From: Anadara kagoshimensis
Lineage: Eukaryota; Mollusca; Bivalvia; Arcoida; Arcidae
NCBI GenBank assembly: GCA_021292105.1
Contig: CM037867.1
Span: 9,428,728-9,492,727 of the forward strand
DNA: 64,000 nucleotides
Direction: 5' to 3'
A model generated the notes under the pieces. The model made no database searches. It was not told the origin of the DNA and was given only the letters and a program-made list of their open reading frames with translations. The position numbers were made by a program, and so were the translations under genes. Shown in pieces: positions 1 to 10,878 of this stretch; positions within the stretch are counted from its first letter, which is position 1; each line of letters begins with the position of its first letter.

Positions 1-239
1 TCTGAGCCGAAAATATATTAGACCGAGGTTAAAAATGTCAACTTTCAAAGTGTAAAAAAGACGTCAGTTTTTATGTTGTTATAAGTAAATTAAAATGGCG
101 CGATAATCAAACTTCATATGTGATAGGGTGTCATACATTTGAATGCGCGTAGCATGTCTCACAGGGGTTTAGGCAGTTATATATCAGTCCGAAATGCAGC
201 ATGAAGTTTGTGAGAAAATATGGAATATATAAATATGCT

Positions 240-292
240 GATATCTCTCTCTCTCTCTCTCTCTCCTTTCTCTCTCTCCCTCTCTCTCTCTT
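240..292. repeat. (CT)n microsatellite
   Basis: Nearly pure CT dinucleotide tract interrupted by short T/C changes, about 210 bases before the first visible exon of the SPSB-like gene. Confidence 0.9.
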
Positions 293-460
293 CCTACCAA
301 AAACATGATCAGGTTACCACATGATGGGAACGGTTATTTGCTTGTGCTTGCCACAACATGTATTAGTTTGTTCATCATTGATAAGTAAGCTAATGCCCTG
401 AAAGCCTACATGTATAGAAATTTTTATGGTTGTTAAAAAATTATGTTGTTTCTGTTGTAG

Positions 461-2591
461 AAAACAATATATCCTTCAAGCAAGTATGATGTTGCAACAA
501 TGGGCAAAACGGAATCCAAAATCGGTAAGTCGGAATCGTTCTTAGTTACGAGATTTATTCAGAAAAGATTCTGTCACGGACCTCAAAACACAATCTAATA
601 AAATAATTACAAGCAGTCAAAGAATTCCTCTTTCTAAAATCTATATAGGTATTGTATTACGTATTGGAATACACAGGTTTCAAACATAAGTATGATCTCG
701 TTTGCAACGGGGTCTATCGACTGAGAAACACTATCATTCTTTTTCCTGTTATTGTTTATACACTACAGTAGCTCATTTGGTAGTAGTGTCATGTGATACT
801 TTTGAATTTTTATGAAATAATAAATTCATAAGTAGCACATGACAGTAGTGACATATATGTGCCACCATACATTGTAAAATCCTATGAAATAACATGAATT
901 GGTTACATTTGCATGGATTCCAACCCCGGCCGGGTATGTCAAAACCCTTCATAAAGTTACTCTCAAGACAACTTAAGAAGGTTATACTGCAACTAAGCTT
1001 ACAAAGGTGAGGAAAAACACATTTTTTAACAAAAATGAAAACTCTATATACTGACAAATAAATTAACACGAGCGATAATTGCTATATTATAGAGTCACGT
1101 GATATCCCAGAAAAATGGATGTTTACAGCAAAACTACGAAGGAAATTTGAGGGCGACAAATTTGATAGATTTTCTCCAGGGATGAAATCGGTGAATGGAA
1201 ACACAATTGTGAGAACCCGAGAAGGTAAAATGAAATACCCATACAGCATGAAAATGCTTACATGTATCCGACCTCAAATAATACTAAAACCTCTACGGAA
1301 GCTCAGTTAACTTTGATGAAGTACTCGCCCCGTATGTGGGAGGTCGTGGGTTCGAACCGCTTTCCAAGACTTGAAAATAGGTAGTGACTGTTCTTTCGCC
1401 AAGCACTGGGCAAATAAAAGGCACGGAGTCAACCTTAAAAACATATTCCCGTGTCATGACAAACGTTTCGAGTATTGTTTTGAGCGCTATTCATAGGTAA
1501 AAAATTTGTCACTTGACCTATAGTTGGTTACTTCTCGATATAAGTGAAATATGCTTGACTAGGACATAAATCCCAGTGCATAAATTAATCAATCTAATAG
1601 TATTATAACCACAACATTGTACACATGTATATTATATTGTCATCAAACCCGGCGCACGTCCAAAGTCAGGAGTTTTTAATTAGTATAACCTTTTCTAATG
1701 CTTTATTCTCTTTTATTGTCTCACTGCGGTTTTGACTTGATTGTTTAACGCTAGAAAACGTCTAGCTACTTATAGAAAAAACCCATAAAATCATTTTCTG
1801 TTAAAGATTTGCTTGATTAGCTATTCCAGTAAAATGGAATCGATAACTGCTGGAATTAGGTAGTCTTTTTTCAAAACCATAGAAACCACGTGATTCATAA
1901 ATCTTTCCATCTCCGAGATAAAAACTTTTTTGCTATTAAAAATTAAAGGATGGGATATAGTCATAAACAAACATACTAATCCATGTTCAAATGACAATCT
2001 CACAGGACAGTTCAAACTTTGAAACTGGCGAATGAAGATAAACACTTAACTAACATCGAGCAGGAAAAATGAGACTAGGTGTTCCGGAAGGGCAATCACT
2101 TCCTGTTTAGTTGGCTATATACGCTACGTGTGAAATCGAAATTGCGAATGGAACTTGAGGAACATGAAACAATGGTACGTCAGATATATGTTTTTAGGTT
2201 TCCCATGTCAAGTTGCTGTGATCTATCTCACGTATTGTCTCAGCAAGTTTTCTTAAGCTAGTAGGGTATAGTACAGACATGTCTAAAGTTTAACACTGAG
2301 CTAACAAAAAGGAGTAGCCGAGTTGTCGAGATACGGATAGTCAGAGAACACAAAGCTGCCGATATATAGATGGCAACTGCCGAAATGTTCTCTAGATATT
2401 GGTATCGAGATGAGACTGAGATTCGGTACTATTTCATTAGCTTAGTGTTAAACGTTCGACAATATTTCATAGTGTTTACTTTGCGTTTGGGTTGTGATTT
2501 GGACATGGACCGGTATGTTGCGGTTTTGGACATGGGTGAGTGTGTTTGCTTTCGGATTGTGATAATGCCATGAATTGGTAGTATGTTTGTT

Positions 2592-2671
<80 letters not shown>

Positions 2672-4922
2672 AATCATTATGTAATGTATGTAAAAAGTCG
2701 ATGTTCATATACAAGATGTCAGAAAGTTAAATATTGCTAGTGGATAATTGGGTTTGCCATGCAGTGTACCACAAGATACCACATGACGTTTATGAGCAAC
2801 AATTATTTTCATTTGATATGAATTCACAATAGTCGACGTTTTTCCGTACAAATAACATTAATTCAGGAATTAACGACCTGAAAGGTTTCCAAAATCGTTC
2901 CACATAAACGTTAGGAGGTATATTGTCACGTTGTACACTTGCGAATTACATTTGATACGTTTTTGTTTTGTGTTACTTGCAATAATACAAAAAGACAATG
3001 GTGTCATTTCCTGTCAACATCTTGTACACGCAATTGGATGACGCCAACCTTACGTTTACATGACGTAAACTAACAAACAGTTTGATCAAGAAAAAATAAA
3101 ACTTGGTCTTTTCTTTTTCCTCCTTTACACAGAATCATAACTACCAAACATGTGTTTGTTTCTTTTAGATTCCGGCACTGTAGATGGTGCTCGATGGTGT
3201 AGAGGATTTGTCAGTGGAAAACACGTATTTGAAATAGCGTTTCCTTGTCACATGCGCGGTAAACAAGCCTCTATAGGAATTGGAAAGAAATTGGCCGCTA
3301 TTTCTGCCAAGAAAACTTCCGTTTCAGTCGGAACAGGGATAGATTCCTGGGGAATTGATTTATCATCACGAGTGACACAGCATGACGGTCAGACTATCAA
3401 GAATTATCCACAGAAAAGGAAACAAAAAATTCCAGATCGGTTTTACATGTACCTGGATCTCGATTCCAGAAGTTTATCGTTTGGTACTGATAGGGAGTAT
3501 TTTGGAACAGCCTTTACAGATTTTGGGGATCAAGAAACTCCTGTCTACCCAATGGTCACGTGCTCGGTGCATGGTGCCACTATAACCATGGTTTACAGAG
3601 GGAAAGGTCTGTTTCTATTATTATTATTCAACTCCTAAAAATTCAGCCATTTAGGACAACAGGGGATTGGCATTGTTCCACCATATCAGATAATGTGGGA
3701 CTACCATTTTTATTGGTATTCAATAAACATTTACACTTCATTGGCATTGAGCATTTGGTTCTACACAACTGGTGTTAGCTTTCTGCCATATCTTTTTTAA
3801 GGTTTTCTCTGTTGCCTACAAGGGACATCTGTTGTCTAAAGCGAGCTCTTACGAAGCGCAGTGCCTCTCGCCGAATAGGTTAAAATCCAACACAGGGAGA
3901 TCCTTGTGAGGAAGTTTGTCGGATCGCTTGCCGAAGGTCGGTGCTTTTCAACGATCACTCTGGTTTCCTTCACCATACATGAACTGACCACCTCAATATA
4001 AGTAAAAGAATTTTGATTGGGGCGTAAAGCACCATACCTCTATTCTTGCCTCGGTGGCCTAATGGATAAGACGTCAGTCTACAAATCCAAGGTCTCTGAC
4101 CGCTGTAAGTTCGAGTTCCGCTCAGACCACATGCGGGAAAGTGAATTTTCCTTGCCATTGGCCTTTACTGGTTCACCTGGTATCAGTATAATGTGACTTA
4201 GGGACTGGTATGCTTGTCTGCGGCGTACTGACTCGGTGAGCTAGCACCTTAAAGTCGCCCTGAGTGCGCGCTAGTACAAGGTTAACCATACAACACACTC
4301 GCACTCCACATGCATACACGAACTTGTTCATAGATTAATAAAATAGTCCTCGTCGCGAATAGCTGAAAAATTGCTGATGCGACGTTAAGCAACATTCAGC
4401 CAGTCAACCAACCAACCAACCAACTCGACTCTTGCACACAGTGTATTATACTTAAATATACAGAAAAGGCTCAAGACATTAGTTTTTGTTATATACATTG
4501 GTACTTCTCAACGCGCTAGGTGTGTGTAGTCACTTGGTATGGGATGTACTTATGTGTAATGAAGAATTCATAGACCAAAAACATGAACATCTCCAACCAA
4601 ACCGGAGATTGTAAGCTATTTGGTTCTATGGTTCTGGTCTATGATACCGGAGATGGCAAGTTATTCAGTCTCGTGCTATTATTTCTTACAGTTCGTTTAT
4701 TTTCTTTTTTGAACAATTTTAATGAAATTAAAATATTAAACAACTTGGTATCATTTATTAATCTAGAAATATATGATTCCAGATTAATAAGCCATAAACG
4801 CCGAAAGGTCGTGTTCAAAAATGTCGTAATAGACACGCTAAACATACTTTAAACAAAAATGGGTTTTATATTTTTATCTTGCAGGGAAGGAGATGCCAGT
4901 ACCTTTACGACAGAAGAGATGA
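461..4922 (+). CDS. SPRY-domain protein, SPSB-like, four exons (whole-gene entry)
   Basis: Join of 500-524, 1111-1224, 3169-3606 and 4885-4922. Every junction is phase 1 with GT donor and AG acceptor, so the frame runs unbroken to TGA at 4920-4922 and gives about 204 residues. The centre is a SPRY domain of the SPSB / FBXO45 kind, with landmarks HVFEIAFP, SWGIDL, the short HDG motif, LDLDSRSLSF and ITMVY. In SPSB proteins this domain binds short (D/E)(I/L)NNN-type peptides and a following SOCS box recruits an E3 ligase. Here the frame stops 11 residues after the SPRY domain, so no SOCS box is encoded and a ligase role cannot be inferred. The N-terminus MGKTESK fits an N-myristoylation site (Gly2, Ser6, Lys7). 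A splice acceptor precedes exon 1 (AG at 459-460) and the frame is open back to it (KTIYPSSKYDVAT), so ATG 500 could instead be an internal methionine and coding exons could lie upstream. Family assignment is solid; partner and role are unknown. Confidence 0.82.
500..524 (+). CDS. SPSB-like gene, first visible coding exon
   Basis: Encodes MGKTESKI plus one base, followed by a consensus donor (GTAAGT). The extra G joins to AA of the next exon to give Glu. Two out-of-frame ATGs at 486 and 489 precede the chosen start by a few bases; in their frame the exon would end in the wrong phase for exon 2. The chosen ATG has A at -3 and G at +4. The exon probably begins at 461, after a T-rich tract ending in TTGTAG. 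Confidence 0.7.
1111..1224 (+). CDS. SPSB-like gene, exon 2 (pre-SPRY segment)
   Basis: Codes for 37 whole codons (KWMFTAKLRR through TIVRTRE) with split codons at both ends. The acceptor is ATATCCCAG and the donor is GAAG|GTAAAA. The segment FSPGMKSVNGNTIVRTRE corresponds to the pre-SPRY strand of SPSB-type proteins that precedes the conserved glycine-rich entry into the domain. An alternative acceptor 20 bases upstream (TATTATAG at 1091-1092) would leave a different phase. This exon is confirmed mainly by frame continuity with exons 1 and 3. Confidence 0.75.
1290..1567 (+). mobile_element. tRNA-derived SINE, family A (decayed)
   Basis: Degenerate copy of the window's commonest SINE. It has the tRNA-like head with a B box (GGTTCGAACC), the 'caagacttgaaaatagg' body, the 'tgactgttctttcgccaag' block and the 3' segment 'tctcgatataagtgaaat'. 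The copy lies in intron 2 of the SPSB-like gene, in the sense orientation. Confidence 0.75.
2593..2668. repeat. (TA)n microsatellite
   Basis: About 75 bases of almost uninterrupted TA repeats inside intron 2 of the SPSB-like gene. Confidence 0.95.
3169..3606 (+). CDS. SPSB-like gene, exon 3 (SPRY domain)
   Basis: 145 codons covering nearly the whole SPRY domain: DGARWCRGFVSGKHVFEI at the start, then MRGKQASIGIG, DSWGIDLSS, IPDRFYMYLDLD, REYFGTAF and VYPMVTCSVHGATITMVY at the end. The order and spacing match SPSB and FBXO45 SPRY domains. The acceptor is preceded by a strong T-rich tract (TGTTTCTTTTAG); the donor is AAAG|GTCTGT. An in-frame ATG at 3150 lies in the intron and is not the start. 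Confidence 0.9.
3845..4040 (+). mobile_element. SINE-like repeat fragment
   Basis: Contains 'gttaaaatccaacacaggga' and a 3' portion ending 'tttgattggggcgtaaagca', the tail style of the window's other SINEs. A related fragment is at about 43755-43830. No complete tRNA head is visible, so it is 5'-degenerate. Confidence 0.5.
4048..4430 (+). mobile_element. tRNA-derived SINE, family B
   Basis: Starts with a tRNA-like head whose A box is in 'ggcctaatggataagacgtc' and B box in 'agttcgagttcc'. A ~250 bp unrelated body follows, then the 3' end 'ttgctgatgcgacgttaagc' and a short CCAA-rich tail. It lies in intron 3 of the SPSB-like gene, sense orientation. A reverse-oriented partial copy is at about 5551-5790. 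Confidence 0.8.
4885..4922 (+). CDS. SPSB-like gene, last coding exon
   Basis: The acceptor TTTATCTTGCAG is followed by GG, which completes the split Gly codon, then KEMPVPLRQKR and TGA at 4920-4922. In SPSB proteins the equivalent point leads into the SOCS box (PLPLMDLCRR-like). Here only a short basic tail remains. Whether this is the ancestral form or a secondary loss cannot be decided from one locus. Confidence 0.72.
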
Positions 4923-5545
4923 AAAATCGGACCCAAGGACGGAGTAAAATAATCGAACCCCAGTACGGGGTATCTCTATTAGAATCCCAGAAGGTCCAAG
5001 AAGGTTCTACAGAAACGATCTGTTGAGCACAGAGACCGGTCTGAGAATGGTTCACGTTTGGTTTATCAAAACCACCAGCCTATATGGTGTTCAAACTTCT
5101 CTGGTAAAAATTAGCTAAAACAATTGAGATAAATTCGTTAATTGGTTACTGAATACACAAAATGATAAGTTTTTGTATATTTAAAGGAAATTTTGGAGTG
5201 TAACGTCTAAGTGTAGCCTGTTGTAAGGCGTGAAACATCTGAAAAGGCGTCTTTATAACACATCTGTTTTAATGATGCAAGTGTTAATTATCAGAATGTA
5301 CTGATACCGGATTGTAGAACTTCAGATATTATTTAATTCGTTTTTTCCTTGCAAGACATCTACTTTAAAATAGAGAGAAGGGAATTTTTTATTGTATGGG
5401 GAGCATTTCCCACATCTTGACACAGAATGAATATATAAATGTTGTATGGATTATTTTTGTCTAAAGTCGACAGTTGTTTACAAAAATCCAAAGATAGATT
5501 AATTTTAATACTGAATAACTGAATTATTTTGGACATTGTTGTTGT
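4923..5545 (+). other. Probable 3' UTR and flank of the SPSB-like gene
   Basis: AT-rich sequence after the stop codon with no supported ORF or recognisable repeat. No AATAAA hexamer is obvious close to the stop, so the cleavage site is not assigned. Confidence 0.35.
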
Positions 5546-5550
5546 AATGT

Positions 5551-5790
5551 TGTTTTACGTCGAAGTAGCAATTTTTCAGCAATTCGCGACGAGGGCAAGT
5601 TTATTAAGCTTCAAGGATTCATGAAAAAAGTTCGTGTAGTTGTGACATGTGCGAATGTGTTTTATGGTCTACCGAATTATACTCCGGGAGACCTTTAAGA
5701 GTGCTAGCTCACAGAGTAAGCACGCCGCAGACGGCAAGCATGTCACTCTCTCAGTCACACTATCATTACACTGGGTGAACCTGTCGATAC
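5551..5790 (-). mobile_element. tRNA-derived SINE, family B (partial, 3' part)
   Basis: Reverse complement of the family B body and 3' end, seen as 'gcaatttttcagcaattcgc' and 'cacgccgcagacggcaagca'. The tRNA head is missing. The copy abuts a reverse family A head at about 5810. Confidence 0.7.
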
Positions 5791-5805
5791 TCTGCCCTCT
5801 CGTTA

Positions 5806-5945
5806 CCTAGCACGGACCTCGTGACTTTCATTTCTAAATGTCCAGTGTTTGGCGGAAGAACATCTACTGCATATTTCCATGTCTTGGTTAGACCCCAGCC
5901 GGGGTTCGAACCCACGACCTCCCACATACGGAATTATGTGGAGAA
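5806..5945 (-). mobile_element. SINE family A head (partial)
   Basis: Reverse-oriented head with 'gggttcgaacccacgacctc' (B box) and 'gtgactttcatttctaaatg'. Two open frames of 60-100 residues cross it on both strands; they are by-products of the repeat. Confidence 0.7.
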
Positions 5946-6671
5946 TTACCCAACAACATTTTGTACATGCTTCCAAGATGATGTGCAGCATTTTAACAAC
6001 CGGTTTTTTACGTTTGAGAAGTATATTCAAAAGTCTCAGTTTTGTAATCTTGTGATTGATTCACTTACATCAAGGTCCTTTATGGGATGGTGGAGACAAA
6101 CCGGAGTGCCCGGATGAGACTTCCAAACGTCTACATACAAGGATCTTCGAAATGCCAGAGTTCGAACCAAGTAAACCAATGGTCCATGACCCGTATGCAC
6201 ATGTTTTAGTCCACCCGGTCAGGGACGTCCCTCAAAGGTATTTCGTGGAGCTGCATAGTACTTATACACAAAAATGTGATCATGTGGTGCAAAGCTTTTT
6301 AAGTATTTTATTCAGCTTTGCACTAATGTGCTATTATAGCCAGCTTTAGATTGCTAGTACCCAATGAAATACCTCAGATAAACATCATAGATCACATACG
6401 AAGGGAAGTCAAAAAGTTCATAGAACAGTGTATTCAGCCAAGCGTAACACACATTTTCTTTACTCAGTGTTACTTATTTATAAATTTCTTAAAGTTATTC
6501 CCTGAGGGGAAAATCCTTTTTTAAAAACGATATTATAAGCAAGTTTTATAATATCGTTTTTACTTATTTAGACAACACAACATTCCGCCATTTTAAACAT
6601 ATCAAGTTTATTTATCAAAACATATTTGTGTATTCTCAAAAGCATTCAAAGTTGGTGACCATCAAGCAATC

Positions 6672-7366
6672 ATGGAAAATCAAAACGTTGAGTTCAGGAC
6701 AGTAATAAAGTTCCTCACAGTAAAGGGATCAAATGCCAAAGAAATTTACCGGCGAATGGCCGAGGTGTACGATGACACTGAGTATTCCTGCCTATTCCAC
6801 AGTGGCAAAATGGTCAGCTGAATTTAAACGTTGGCGCACCTCACTGAAGGATGACCCACGGTCAGGTCGACCAGCTGATGCCATCACAAAGGAAATTGTC
6901 ACGTCTCATGAATGATCGTCGAATTTGATGACATAGCTAGGGAGTGTGACATTTCACATGGAAGTGTATACACGGTTATCCACGAGCATCTTGGGATGTC
7001 AAAAGTATCCGCAAGATGGGTCCCCAGAAACCTTAATGTACAGGATCGCTTCCAAAGACTCCAGTCAAGTCGGGAGCTTCTTGGCATTTATAATGATAAC
7101 CCGGAGAGCTTCCATTTACGTTTAGTAACTGGTGATGAAACATGGATTCATCATTGGGACCCAGAAACCAAAAAAGAGTCCATGCAATGAAAGCACCCAG
7201 GCTCAACCCCACCAAAGAAATTCAAAACCCAACCATCAGCTGGCAAAGTCATGGCCACTGTGTTTTGGTATTCTAAGGGCGTTCTGTCAATCAATTATAA
7301 ACCTGCTGTAATCTCTGTCACTGGGGCTTACTATGCTGATCTAATGAAGCAGCTGAAAGCTGCTAT
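6672..7366 (+). pseudogene. mariner transposase, N-terminal part (broken)
   Basis: Starts MENQNVEFRTVIKFLTVKGS, the DNA-binding HTH region, and continues through AEFKRWRTSLKDDPRSGRP, then TGDETWIHHWDPETK with the first catalytic Asp. After KKESMQ the expected Trp is a TGA stop, followed by KHPGSTPPKKF and ATVFWYSKGV. There is at least one frame change near 6760 and another near 6910. The reading ends at YYADLMKQLKAAI, exactly where the insertion begins. Confidence 0.85.
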
Positions 7367-7699
7367 TAGATTATCAAAGTACTGAAAGTACTAAAATTCG
7401 CGAAAGATTAGAAAGACAGGGAGTTCAGTGTCTCCATCAATGTAGTGTCAGGTATATGAAGTTGTCAGGTAACTGAAAGGAGGTTGTTATGTTCACCTTG
7501 CATTGCTCCCAACACAACATAGCGGGTTCATGTAGTGTGCAATGTGCAGACTATGAGCATGGGGCTGTTTTAATATTCACACATTGGACCAATATTAAGG
7601 ATTCATGTAGGAAATAGTTCAATCCGAATAAATGCATGTATGGAACCATCAAGGATTGTCAAAGTTACTTCCATCGTCATGGAGACCCTAATATTAAAC

Positions 7700-9022
7700 A
7701 AGAGGTCCATGAGCCTTAATGCTCACATGCAGCTGAGTACATATCTCATGCAGAGGTTCAATGGTCATTGACATTAATTAAAGAGAATGTCCAAATAAAT
7801 TTTAAGCAGTAAGGGCCAATTATATGTAAGGATTTTTTGCAAATGTATTATAACATAACTAGTCATAAGAGTGCTACATATAATATATCTGAAATCTAGC
7901 TACAATATATTGTTTATAAACAACTAAAAAGGTAAAGAAAAATTTGAACCCATGACCTTAATCTAAATATCGCAATGAATATTAGGTCAATACCTACAAT
8001 TTAGAAGCCTATACAAAAAGTTTATAGTTTTTGAGATAATTAACCATGTCAGTATTTGTTTGCATCAGTGACCTTGACTTTTAAACTCATGTCCTTCATT
8101 CATATATCAAAATGATCGTTAGGCCAATACCTACAATATTTTAACATATATGCCTATACAAAAAGTTTATAGTTTTTAAGACAATTAATCATTTCAGTAT
8201 TCATTTGCATCTATAACCTTGACCATTAGACCTATGACCTACATTCATATATCAAAATGAACATTGTGTAAATGCCTATAACATTCTGATATACATGCCT
8301 ATAGAGAAAGTTTATCATTTTTGAGATAATTCACCATTTCAGTATTTGTTTGCATCTATGACCTTGACCTTTGAACCTATGACCTTCGTTCATAAATGGA
8401 AATGACCGTAAGGCAAATGCCTACAATATTCTAATATACATGCCTACACAAAGAGTTCAAAGTTTTTGAGATAATTAACCATTTCAGTATTCGTTTACAT
8501 CTATGACCTTGACCTTTGAACTTATGACCTCTATTCATATATCAAAATGACCGTTGTGCAAATGCCTACAGTATTCCAATACACATGATGATGATGCCCA
8601 TACAAAAAGCTTATAGTTTTCAAATATATTGACAAATACATTAATTTTGCAATTTCCCCCTCAAGTACCTTGCCATTATCTCATTTTGGCCCCTAAAGCT
8701 ACAATATGTGCAAATCTAAAACTAGGTGCCCATAGTGTTTTACATGAAATATCTAAGTTATATCTCTTGTAGGTTCAGAGCAGATGATTTTTAAAGATTT
8801 TCACAAATTTCCCCTTTATGGGGCCCCAAGGGGACATAATCCTTGCATTTGTGCAAATCTGAAAACCCCTTACTTGACCATTACTGTCAAATATCATCCA
8901 ATTTGGCTCTGTAGTTTTGGAGGAATTGATAAAAAATGTGAAAAGTTTATACATGACGCACATCGGACGAAGATAGATGGCAATTGCACATCTGAGCCTT
9001 TGGCTCAGGTGAGCTAATAAGC
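7700..9022. mobile_element. Non-autonomous element with internal ~145 bp tandem array
   Basis: Left end reads 'aagaggtccatgagccttaa' followed by 'gctcac'. Right end reads 'gagcctttggctcaggtgag' and 'ctaa'. This end pattern recurs at 37165 and 38486. The core is a tandem array (8009-8625) and the rest is non-coding. It sits inside the mariner. Class is not certain; I infer a TIR or Helitron-like non-autonomous element typical of bivalves. Confidence 0.6.
8009..8625. repeat. ~145 bp tandem repeat, about 4.3 units
   Basis: Units begin with 'cctatacaaaaagtttatag' and include 'catctatgaccttgaccttt' and 'gcctacaatattctaatata'. Starts fall near 8009, 8152, 8297, 8442 and 8596, the last incomplete. 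Units are diverged from each other, so the array is old. Confidence 0.85.
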
Positions 9023-9460
9023 TTCTGATATCTTTCATGTCATAATTGAGGATATTTTTTAAATAAATTAATAACTTGAAAAAATTAACTATATTTTATT
9101 ATTATTTATATCACCAGAGTTGTGTTTTAAGAATTCGATAATTTTTGGAAGACTTTTTATTCCCGAGACCAGCATAATTTTATTAAATTTTGTAAACAAC
9201 AATTTTTTCAATCGGGTGGCCGTTAGGATCCCCGCTGACTGGGTTTGACAGGTGACCCCTCTACAAAGGTTCTGTACATGATAAAAATGTAGTTGACAGA
9301 TGACCACTCTACAAAGTGACAGCTATCCCAGATTTCACTCTAATCAATTTATAATTTTTTAAGGATGACTTCATGGAATGCTTTGAAAAAGGGGAAAAGC
9401 AGTATGATAGCACAAAATTCCAAAATTTTTGTCTTAATATGGGGAGACTCCTCACATCAG

Positions 9461-10303
9461 CAGGGATTGAGCTTAACTTTTCGATGAGCCATACAATGAA
9501 CTGTCAAGAGTGATGGTTGATCTGAATATATCAGGCATATACATTTGGATTATTCTATCCTTTGCTTTACTTTTCGATATTCAACATCTGCAATTACATT
9601 GACGAATGGTTTTGCAGAAAATGTTGATCTATAGGTACTGCCAATGTCAATGACTGTATAATTTTGGCAGATTTTGATTTATTAGCAGGAACTTGTTTTG
9701 CATTACTAAAGGCTTGGGCCTGTTTGTGATATTCAGAAATGTCATGTTTATTTACACTGTCAAGTTTATAACTGGTGCAACCCTCGGTAAATACAGATTT
9801 TTTTCCTGTCGAACTCTACACAAATCACAATCGGCACACTTCATTCTGTCCTGCGTATCATACAACCAAGGCCTGCCATCTTCCCATGGCTTTTTATATG
9901 CTCCGATGCGTTTGGACTTATCATACTCTTGATAGTACTTTCGTTTTTCCGCAGGTCCTTGTTTAGCCTTTGGAGTCGATGCTCCTAAAAATTTCCACAT
10001 GGCAGAAAGCCGGAAGTATCATTTTATACATAAATATCAGAAAAGGAAACGAAATGGCACCGTATTTGAATTCCGGTCGGAACACCGGTCCATTTACACT
10101 TGTTAACTATATGATACCCATTTTTCAATTTTACTATTATTGTCGCCAGTCAGAAATATAAACAGGAAATCGGTAAACGGATCGGAATGTCAAATACACC
10201 GAACTGAAAATTCTAATCGCCACCTGGCAGCCCTGGGCGACCTGTGTATGATACATTTATCGCCCAGAGCGAAAAACTGGGCGCCCGTTAATCTCAATCC
10301 CTG
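9461..10303. mobile_element. Inverted-repeat element carrying a zinc-finger ORF
   Basis: Left terminus 'cagggattgagcttaac' matches the reverse complement of the right terminus 'gttaatctcaatccctg' with one mismatch over 17 bp, giving an 843 bp element nested in the mariner insertion. CAGGG termini suggest the hAT superfamily. No clear 8 bp target duplication is visible. Confidence 0.5.
9752..10000 (-). CDS. Short zinc-finger-like ORF, KIAA1586 / ZNF862-like N-terminus (fragment)
   Basis: 82-codon frame beginning MWKFLGASTPKAKQGPAEKR, then a KRKYYQEYDKSK stretch, KKPWEDGRPWLYD and MKCADC, ending LPRVAPVINLTV. The 'GRPWL...MKC..C' arrangement resembles the N-terminal TTF/BED-type finger that precedes hAT-derived transposase domains in KIAA1586- and ZNF862-like proteins. 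Only the first Cys pair is clear and the His part is absent. No hAT catalytic or dimerisation domain follows, so this is at most a first exon or captured fragment. It lies inside the 9461-10303 element, whose inverted ends agree with a hAT origin. The upstream side (10030-10550) is richer in CpG than its surroundings. The assignment rests on motif memory alone. Confidence 0.35.
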   Translation of the reverse strand: MWKFLGASTPKAKQGPAEKRKYYQEYDKSKRIGAYKKPWEDGRPWLYDTQDRMKCADCDLCRVRQEKNLYLPRVAPVINLTV

Positions 10304-10533
10304 ATCGGGAGGGTTGGCAGGTATGATAAAGCGGAGAATATAGTTGGGGCGGAAAATATTAATATTGGGGCGAAACGTCCATAACCCGCATTCAAAATTT
10401 GAGTTATCTACCTTTATTTCAACTTTGAACCTACATACGAGAGAGAGTTGATTATCTGTAACGGAAGAATATTCGGGTTGAGAAATCTGCATGTAACAGC
10501 TAAATTCGAGAATGATCAAGATCATTCGCGAAT

Positions 10534-10878
10534 AAAAACGGAGGGGAAAGTTGAGCCGAGGGGTATTGCTTCTTCACGACAATGCTCCTGTGCACAAGTC
10601 AAGGATTGCACAAGTAGCGATTCGTGAATGCAAGTTCGAACAACTTTTAAAATCACCCACCCTACAGTCCCGATTTGGCACTCGGTGATTACTTCCTATT
10701 TAGAAATTTGAAATCCCATTTACGGGGAATCAGATTTCCTGATGATGATGGACTTAAGGCTGCCACAGAGGCATGGTTTCAGAAACAAACCAAAGACTTC
10801 TATTTCAAAGGTATGGACAGTCTAAAAGAAAAGTGGGCTAAGTGCATTGGGGTAAATGGGGACTATATTGAAAAATAA
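10534..10878 (+). pseudogene. mariner transposase, C-terminal part (broken)
   Basis: Resumes at KRRGKLSRGVLLLHDNAPVH, with the second catalytic Asp in HDNAP. After one frame change near 10647 it reads PPYSPDLALGDYFLF with the third Asp (D34D spacing), and finishes NGDYIEK. The join with the N-terminal half is at AAI / KRRG, so the insertion hit the middle of the catalytic domain coding sequence. Confidence 0.85.

Noticed and set aside
2429-2677. 82-residue minus-strand frame made of Ile-Tyr repeats
   Set aside because: It is the translation of a (TA)n microsatellite plus a short flank; no conserved sequence.
5803-6349. Several 68-98 residue frames on both strands
   Set aside because: They overlap each other and follow SINE fragments; no domain or splice support.
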